9,617 nucleotides of DNA. It comes from Lachnospiraceae bacterium (GTDB lineage: Bacteria; Bacillota; Clostridia; Lachnospirales; Lachnospiraceae). Positions 5,571-9,617 of the stretch are shown piece after piece. Position numbers and translations under genes: made by a program. The notes under the pieces are model-generated. The model had not been told where the DNA came from. It was given only the letters and a program-made list of their open reading frames with translations, and did no database searches. The stretch is taken from contig JAFSBP010000464.1 of NCBI GenBank assembly GCA_017437205.1, positions 1 to 9,617 on the forward strand, read 5' to 3'. Position 1 is the stretch's first letter. Each line of letters opens with the position of its first letter.

Positions 5571-6800
5571 TTACAGATTTTCATCCTTGGCGATGAAATC
5601 AATAATGTTTTTGTGGATCACACCATCTCGTTTTTGGAGCAGCGTGTCAATCGTCAGCAGATACTTGGGGTAATTATCCCTGATTTTTGTAAAGGGCATA
5701 TATTCTCTGTTCTCTGTACGCTCATCCATGATGGTCATCGCTACCTGAATGTAGCGATATTCGTCATTGATACGCGTAATAAAGTCGCACTCCAATGCAC
5801 CGATGCGGCCTACGCTGACTTTATATCCTTTTGCGCAGAGATAAGTATACACGATGTTCTCCAGCACAGGACCGTAATTGATGCGTGCATCCACGTTTCG
5901 AGAGAAGTAGATGTTTAAATCCGCAAGGTAATATTTCTGCTCTCCACGTAAAGATTTCTTAGATTTTACATCAAAACGGGGACATTTGTAAATGATCTTT
6001 GCATTTTCAAGAATGTTCAAATAGTTGTTCAATGTTTCCGGTAGAATGTTGATCCGTTCTTCGTTTCGAAAATAGTCAGCGATGCTCGACAGACTTGTCG
6101 TAGCGCCAAAATTATTGATAATATAGGTCATTACTCGGTCAAATACTGCGCGATTGCGTATTTTTCTATGCTGTCTGACATCCTTATCCAAAATCTGAGA
6201 GATAACACCGGAAACGTAAGTGTCCTTATCTTCGAGTTGGTCAAATTCCAGTGTTTTCGGGAAACCTCCGAAGCGGATATATTCCGTGAACTCTTCCGTC
6301 AAATTGGGTTTTACCGCTTTGCCTAGAAATTGTTTCATTTCCAGATACTCATGGAAGTTCAGTGTAAACATCTCAATCTCGATATAGCGCCCGGTCAGTT
6401 TTGTTGCCAATTCGCCACTTAGCAGGTAAGAGTTAGAACCGGTAATAAAAATGGAGAAATTACCGTCTTCCCGATAGGCGTTGATCGTCTCTTCAAATCC
6501 CTTTACGTTCTGGACTTCATCAATCAGAAGGTATTTGAAATGATCATCAGAGATTCTCTGCTCAATGGTTTCTTCCAGTGCTTCTGGGGTTTTAATCTTT
6601 GTAAAGCCACGCTTGTCCAAATTAAGGTAAATGATATCTTCTTCAGCCACTCCGTTTTTTTTCAAATCTTCAATGACCGAAAGCATGAAACAGGACTTTC
6701 CGCATCGTCGGATTCCGGAAATCACCTTGATTAAGTCACTGTGATAGAATCCACGAATCTTATCCAGATAGTATTCACGAATATAAATTTTGTCTTGCAT
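5571..6800 (-). CDS. AAA-type ATPase with DUF4143-like C-terminal domain
   Basis: ATP-binding protein of the AAA_14 plus DUF4143 architecture, a common accessory gene in anaerobes whose cellular role is not established. The 409-residue protein has Walker A GIRRCGKS (29-36), Walker B LLIDEVQ (91-97) and a sensor-1-like FITGSNS (118-124), followed by GRYIEIEMFTLNFHEYL typical of the family. The C-terminal domain (about 200-409) carries a PD-(D/E)xK-like core, with Glu314 in VLENIVYTYL, then ECDFI (337-341) and YIQVA (350-354). The nuclease lysine is absent, so nuclease activity is doubtful. A longer frame begins at 6899, but the ATG at 6800 has AAGGAG 7 nt upstream and gives the family start MQDKIYIREYYLDKI. 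It is alone, with its own promoter, and converges on the ncRNA. No toxin or antitoxin partner is adjacent. Confidence 0.88.
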   Translation of the reverse strand: MQDKIYIREYYLDKIRGFYHSDLIKVISGIRRCGKSCFMLSVIEDLKKNGVAEEDIIYLNLDKRGFTKIKTPEALEETIEQRISDDHFKYLLIDEVQNVKGFEETINAYREDGNFSIFITGSNSYLLSGELATKLTGRYIEIEMFTLNFHEYLEMKQFLGKAVKPNLTEEFTEYIRFGGFPKTLEFDQLEDKDTYVSGVISQILDKDVRQHRKIRNRAVFDRVMTYIINNFGATTSLSSIADYFRNEERINILPETLNNYLNILENAKIIYKCPRFDVKSKKSLRGEQKYYLADLNIYFSRNVDARINYGPVLENIVYTYLCAKGYKVSVGRIGALECDFITRINDEYRYIQVAMTIMDERTENREYMPFTKIRDNYPKYLLTIDTLLQKRDGVIHKNIIDFIAKDENL

Positions 6801-6831
6801 ACGGATACTCCTTTGCGTTTGTTTTGGATAT

Positions 6832-6860
6832 ATTATCTCCTGTAATTGAAGAAAAGTCAA
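6832..6860 (-). promoter_or_regulatory. Sigma-A promoter of the ATPase gene
   Basis: On the minus strand TTGACT (6860-6855) and GATAAT (6837-6832) are separated by 17 bp; each matches the consensus at 5 of 6 positions. Transcription should begin near 6825, giving a leader of about 25 nt that carries the AAAGGAG ribosome binding site. This also argues against the longer frame starting at 6899, which lies upstream of the promoter. Confidence 0.75.
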
Positions 6861-6919
6861 GGTTAAGACGGGTAAAGTTTGCAAAATATGAAATTTCACC
6901 GCCTTAACCGGAGTTTTTT
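6861..6919 (+). terminator. Inverted repeat followed by T-run, possible rightward terminator between divergent promoters
   Basis: GGTTAAG (6861-6867) pairs with CTTAACC (6903-6909), and inner complementarity (around GGT/ACC at 6871-6873 and 6898-6900) could extend the stem. GGAG and a run of six Ts (to about 6919) follow. In the rightward direction this resembles an imperfect terminator, but no rightward gene precedes it. It would block antisense transcription entering the cysteine desulfidase gene, or may be a remnant of a lost gene. Confidence 0.4.
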
Positions 6920-6947
6920 ATGCGTCACATGGACAATAAAGAAAACC

Positions 6948-6976
6948 TTTTCAAATAGAATTATTCGTGGTAAAAT
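6948..6976 (+). promoter_or_regulatory. Sigma-A promoter of the cysteine desulfidase gene
   Basis: TTTTCA (6948-6953), 17 bp, TAAAAT (6971-6976) with TGG directly before the -10 giving an extended -10 motif. The -35 is weak (4/6) and the -10 good (5/6). The predicted start is near 6983, giving a leader of about 48 nt before the ATG at 7031. Confidence 0.6.
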
Positions 6977-7030
6977 AGGGGAAACCAATGTGTAGTGTAC
7001 AGACAGACTAGAATGATTTCGGAGATACAA

Positions 7031-8314
7031 ATGAGTACAAAGCCTAGCTACTATAATGATTATGTACAAATTTTGAAGGAAGAACTGATCACCGCTATGG
7101 GCTGCACGGAGCCGATCGCGATCGCCTATGCGGGTGCGGTAGCGAGAGAGACGTTGGGGGACGTTCCCACAGCGGTCACGGTGTCGGTCAGTGGAAATAT
7201 TATTAAGAATGTAAAGAGTGTGATTGTGCCGAATACCGGAGGTCAGAAAGGAATTGCAGCCGCAGCGGCGGCGGGAATCGTGGCCGGTGAGGCGAAGCGC
7301 AAGCTGGAAGTGCTTTCTCAGGTTACACCCGCGCAGATTGAGTATATGAAGGAGTATCTGGCGGCGACGCCCATAGAGGTAGTGCCGGTGGAGCAGGGAC
7401 ATATTTTTGATATCGGGGTGAGGGTGTCTGCGGGTGAGCACAGTGCCTACGTGCGGATTGTGGATTTTCACACAAATATTGTGGCGGTGGAAAAAGACGG
7501 CGAGGCGCAAACTGTGGAAAATTCCGGCTGCAGTGAGGAGATGACCGTGGCATTGACGGACCGCGCTGTGTTGAATGTAAAGGATATTATCGCGTTTGCG
7601 GACGAGGTGGATCTGGAGGAGATAAGGCCCATCTTGTCTCATCAGGTAGAGTGTAATATGGCGATTTCAGCCGAGGGACTGAAAAATTCTTACGGGGCGA
7701 ATATCGGTAAGGTTCTCTTAAATCTGTACGGTGATGACGTGAAGATTAAGGCGAAGGCATGGGCGGCGGCCGGTTCCGATGCGCGTATGAACGGCTGTGA
7801 GATGCCGGTGGTGATCAACAGCGGAAGCGGAAATCAGGGAATCACAGCGAGCGTTCCGGTGGTTGTCTATGCAAGAGAATTAGGTGTAGATGAGGAGCGG
7901 ATGTACCGGGCGCTGGTGGTGTCCAACCTCTGTACCATTCACTTAAAGACAGGTATCGGACGGCTTTCCGCATACTGCGGAGCGATCAGTGCAGGCTGTG
8001 GCAGCGGAGCGGGAATCGCCTATCTGCTGGGCGGAGGTTACCGCGAGGTGGCGCACACGCTGGTAAATTCTCTGGCCATCGTGTCCGGTATTGTCTGTGA
8101 CGGAGCGAAGGCTTCCTGCGCAGGAAAGATTGCGGCGGCGGTGGATGCGGGTATTTTGGGATATCACATGTTCCTGCAGGGAAATCAGTTTGTGGGCGGC
8201 GACGGTATTGTGAAGAAAGGCGTCGAGAACACCATCGAAAACGTGGGACGTCTGGCTCATGACGGCATGGCCGAGACGGACAAGGAGATCATTCAGCTGA
8301 TGGTAGAAGGCTGA
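7031..8314 (+). CDS. cyuA: L-cysteine desulfidase (CyuA/YhaM family, UPF0597)
   Basis: Cytoplasmic [4Fe-4S] enzyme of the serine dehydratase alpha-like family, expected to break L-cysteine into pyruvate, ammonia and sulfide. The 427-residue length is normal. Signature blocks are MGCTEPIAIAYAGA (23-36), VPNTGGQKG (66-74), NSGSGNQG (263-270), the Cys/Gly-rich CTIHLKTGIGRLSAYCGA (301-318) and GIVCDGAKASCAGK (353-366). As I recall from the Methanocaldococcus jannaschii enzyme, the cluster ligands are Cys25, Cys282 and Cys322. Cys25, Cys316 and Cys356 here match in position or spacing. The frame opens earlier at a GTG (6995) and an ATG (7013), but the ATG at 7031 has GGAG 6 nt upstream and places Cys25 correctly. 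The gene is monocistronic between its own promoter and terminator. A serine or other beta-elimination substrate is possible, since annotation in this family is often by homology only. Confidence 0.88.
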   Translation: MSTKPSYYNDYVQILKEELITAMGCTEPIAIAYAGAVARETLGDVPTAVTVSVSGNIIKNVKSVIVPNTGGQKGIAAAAAAGIVAGEAKRKLEVLSQVTPAQIEYMKEYLAATPIEVVPVEQGHIFDIGVRVSAGEHSAYVRIVDFHTNIVAVEKDGEAQTVENSGCSEEMTVALTDRAVLNVKDIIAFADEVDLEEIRPILSHQVECNMAISAEGLKNSYGANIGKVLLNLYGDDVKIKAKAWAAAGSDARMNGCEMPVVINSGSGNQGITASVPVVVYARELGVDEERMYRALVVSNLCTIHLKTGIGRLSAYCGAISAGCGSGAGIAYLLGGGYREVAHTLVNSLAIVSGIVCDGAKASCAGKIAAAVDAGILGYHMFLQGNQFVGGDGIVKKGVENTIENVGRLAHDGMAETDKEIIQLMVEG

Positions 8315-8365
8315 ACGACGCAAATGCTAATTCGTTGAAAAGAAAAAACAGATACGACATCATGG

Positions 8366-8418
8366 ATGCCCTCGCCTTTCTGCTATGCAGCAGTCATGGT
8401 GAGGGTATGTTTGTTTTG
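8366..8418 (+). terminator. Intrinsic terminator of the cysteine desulfidase gene
   Basis: ATGCCCTCGCC (8366-8376) pairs with GGTGAGGGTAT (8398-8408), giving 11 bp with two G-U pairs. An inner CTGC/GCAG stem-loop lies within the loop, and the T-rich GTTTGTTTTG follows. It lies about 50 nt after the stop codon and separates this gene from the sigma factor operon. Confidence 0.75.
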
Positions 8419-8493
8419 CGTGTGGTGAAACATGGAATGTCAGAGGTGTTTTACAAAAGCAGTAGAAAAATTTCTCAAAAAAGTAAAATTTGT

Positions 8494-8520
8494 TGTAACG
8501 GATGCAATTTAAAATCCGTG
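8494..8520 (+). promoter_or_regulatory. ECF-type sigma promoter of the sigma/anti-sigma operon (autoregulation)
   Basis: TGTAAC (8494-8499) is followed after 17 bp by CGTG (8517-8520), the AAC...CGT layout of extracytoplasmic-function sigma promoters. It lies directly upstream of an ECF sigma gene, so the sigma factor probably drives its own operon. The predicted start near 8527 supports the GTG start at 8567 and argues against the GTG at 8528. Confidence 0.65.
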
Positions 8521-8566
8521 TATATGGGTGAAAGGCCTTGAAATTCACGTGAGGGAGAGTGACGAC

Positions 8567-9127
8567 GTGGAAGATAAGAAAATCGTAGAGTTATATTGGG
8601 AGCGCTCCGAGACTGCGATTGTCGAGACGCAAAAACGATACGGCAGATACTGCCATTATATTGCTTACAACATCCTCTATTCACACGAGGATGCGGAGGA
8701 GTGTGTCAATGACACGTATATTAAGGCGTGGAATGCGCTGCCGCCTCACCGTCCGGAACGATTGGCTGCCTTTTTGGGAAAAATCACACGAAACACGGCC
8801 CTGGACCGCTATCTGAGTGATCGGACGAAGAAACGGGGAGGGGGACAGACGGAGGCTGTGTTAAATGAACTCTCAGAGTGTGTGCCGGATGAAAAGAGCA
8901 GCGGTTGTATGGCGGATGAGCTGGCGCTTCGGGAGGCAATCAACGGCTTCCTGGGATCGCTGCCCGCGCAGAAACGGATCATTTTCATGCGCAGATACTG
9001 GTATATGAGTTCCGTTAAGGAGATCGCCGAAGACTACGGACTCACAGAGAGCAATGTAAAGGTCACTCTGCTTAGAACACGAAACCGATTCAAAGTATAT
9101 TTGGAAAAGGAGGGCATTGAACTGTGA
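8567..9127 (+). CDS. ECF (sigma-70 family) RNA polymerase sigma factor
   Basis: Alternative sigma factor of the extracytoplasmic-function type, 186 residues with only regions 2 and 4. Region 2 (about 15-85) includes YIAYNILYSHEDAEECVNDTYIKAWNALPP split over 31-60 and the DNA-melting part FLGKITRNTALDRYL (69-83). Region 4 (about 131-182) has the helix-turn-helix SSVKEIAEDYGLTESNVKVT (148-167) that should read the -35 element. The preferred start is the GTG at 8567, 7 nt after GGGAGAG, giving MEDKKIVELYWERSE as in related clostridial proteins. An in-frame GTG at 8528 would coincide with the transcription start predicted from the ECF promoter. The stop overlaps the next gene in a GTGA arrangement, so the two are translationally coupled and the downstream protein is probably its anti-sigma partner. 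The inducing signal is unknown. Confidence 0.9.
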   Translation: MEDKKIVELYWERSETAIVETQKRYGRYCHYIAYNILYSHEDAEECVNDTYIKAWNALPPHRPERLAAFLGKITRNTALDRYLSDRTKKRGGGQTEAVLNELSECVPDEKSSGCMADELALREAINGFLGSLPAQKRIIFMRRYWYMSSVKEIAEDYGLTESNVKVTLLRTRNRFKVYLEKEGIEL

Positions 9128-9617
9128 AAAAAGAAAAATTGTTACAAGCCATGAATCTGGCGGACGAGAAATTTATAGAAGAAGCGAATCCGGAGAGGGC
9201 GAAGAAGGTGAATGCCGCGAAAAGAACTCGGAAGCGGGAACTTTTCTGGCGGTCGATGGCGGCCTGCTTCGTGGGGCTGACGGTGGCACTTAGTTGTTGG
9301 CTGTTTGTTCCGTTCAATACCGCGCCGCCCAGTGTCGCACAGTACGCGGACAGCGAGTATTACGATCTGATTCAGAAGCTGAATGTGTACAATTACCGCG
9401 CGCCGGAGGAGAAGAACAATTACGAGAAGTATGTGCAGAACTTCCTTGAACGCCTGGGGAACTTCGGGGCAAAGGGAGAAGATATGTTTTACGAGGGGGA
9501 ACTTGATGCGGTACCGGAGGCACCGGGCGAGGTTGCACCTGATGAGAAAGTAGATGTCGAAGATCAGATTGGAAATAGCTCCGTTGAGACCACCGACAAT
9601 CAGGTGAACGGCGTGAT
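9124..9617 (+). CDS. Membrane-anchored partner (probable anti-sigma factor), partial at window end
   Basis: The gene begins with a GTG overlapping the sigma stop (GTGA), with AAAAGGAGGG about 9 nt upstream, and stays open for 164 codons to the window edge. The visible protein has a charged cytoplasmic N-terminus MKKEKLLQAMNLADEKFIEE (1-20), a basic stretch KRTRKRE (33-39) and one transmembrane helix at about 44-63. An extracellular region follows, rich in acidic residues and proline (about 120-150) and ending with TTDNQVNGV. Cytoplasmic head, single membrane pass and coupling to an ECF sigma gene fit a membrane anti-sigma or sensor protein. The TDNQV-type sequence resembles the region before the beta-propeller in secreted clostridial proteins, so a C-terminal beta-propeller is possible beyond the edge; this is a tentative inference. 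No zinc-binding anti-sigma (HxxxCxxC) motif is seen. Confidence 0.85.
   Translation, partial: MKKEKLLQAMNLADEKFIEEANPERAKKVNAAKRTRKRELFWRSMAACFVGLTVALSCWLFVPFNTAPPSVAQYADSEYYDLIQKLNVYNYRAPEEKNNYEKYVQNFLERLGNFGAKGEDMFYEGELDAVPEAPGEVAPDEKVDVEDQIGNSSVETTDNQVNGV

Noticed and set aside
6896..7642. 248-codon open frame on the - strand across the cysteine desulfidase start
   Set aside because: Antisense shadow of cyuA; unusually rich in His, Arg and Cys, with no recognisable motif or ribosome binding site.
8528..8566. Upstream GTG start for the sigma factor
   Set aside because: It lies at the predicted transcription start of the ECF promoter and lacks a good ribosome binding site. GTG 8567 has GGGAGAG and gives the usual N-terminus.

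Overview
The window looks like a chromosomal piece of a Gram-positive anaerobe of the class Clostridia, most likely Lachnospiraceae. This is inferred from AGGAGG-type ribosome binding sites, sigma-A promoters with 16-17 bp spacers, moderate GC content, and the protein families present: a YugP-like Zn peptidase, a ROK glucokinase, BlaI/M56 regulators, a CyuA-type cysteine desulfidase, and an ECF sigma factor with a membrane partner. No tRNA, rRNA, CRISPR array, insertion sequence or phage gene was seen.

Left part (1-1760): a membrane zinc metallopeptidase (+) converges on a ROK-family glucokinase (-), with only 8 bp between the stop codons. The glucokinase has its own promoter.

Middle-left (1797-4761, - strand): a tight three-gene operon. 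It encodes a BlaI/MecI-type repressor, an M56 (BlaR1/MecR1-like) membrane metalloprotease with a large extracellular domain that does not look like a penicillin-binding domain, and a small polytopic membrane protein. The genes are separated by 2 bp and by a 4-bp overlap. The operon promoter carries two BlaI-type operators centred 30 bp apart; one covers the -10 region. The likely circuit is: an extracytoplasmic signal activates the M56 protease, the repressor is inactivated, and the operon (perhaps with distant targets) is induced.

Centre (about 4800-5550): there is no protein gene. A strong extended -10 promoter on the + strand is followed by about 590 nt of purine-rich, ORF-free sequence that ends in a perfect 17-bp hairpin. 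I interpret this as a large structured non-coding RNA. Its size and setting resemble the ornate large RNAs of Firmicutes (ROOL class), but I could not verify the family. Near its 5' end is a tandem duplication, each copy holding a Shine-Dalgarno-like sequence plus a Met-Tyr-stop mini-ORF. This is the most interesting part of the window.

Middle-right (5571-6860, - strand): a stand-alone AAA ATPase with a DUF4143-type C-terminus and its own promoter.

Right part (6948-9617, + strand): a CyuA/YhaM-family [4Fe-4S] L-cysteine desulfidase gene with its own promoter and terminator. It is followed by an ECF sigma factor gene behind an ECF-type promoter (probable autoregulation), translationally coupled to a single-pass membrane protein, probably its anti-sigma factor, which runs off the window end.
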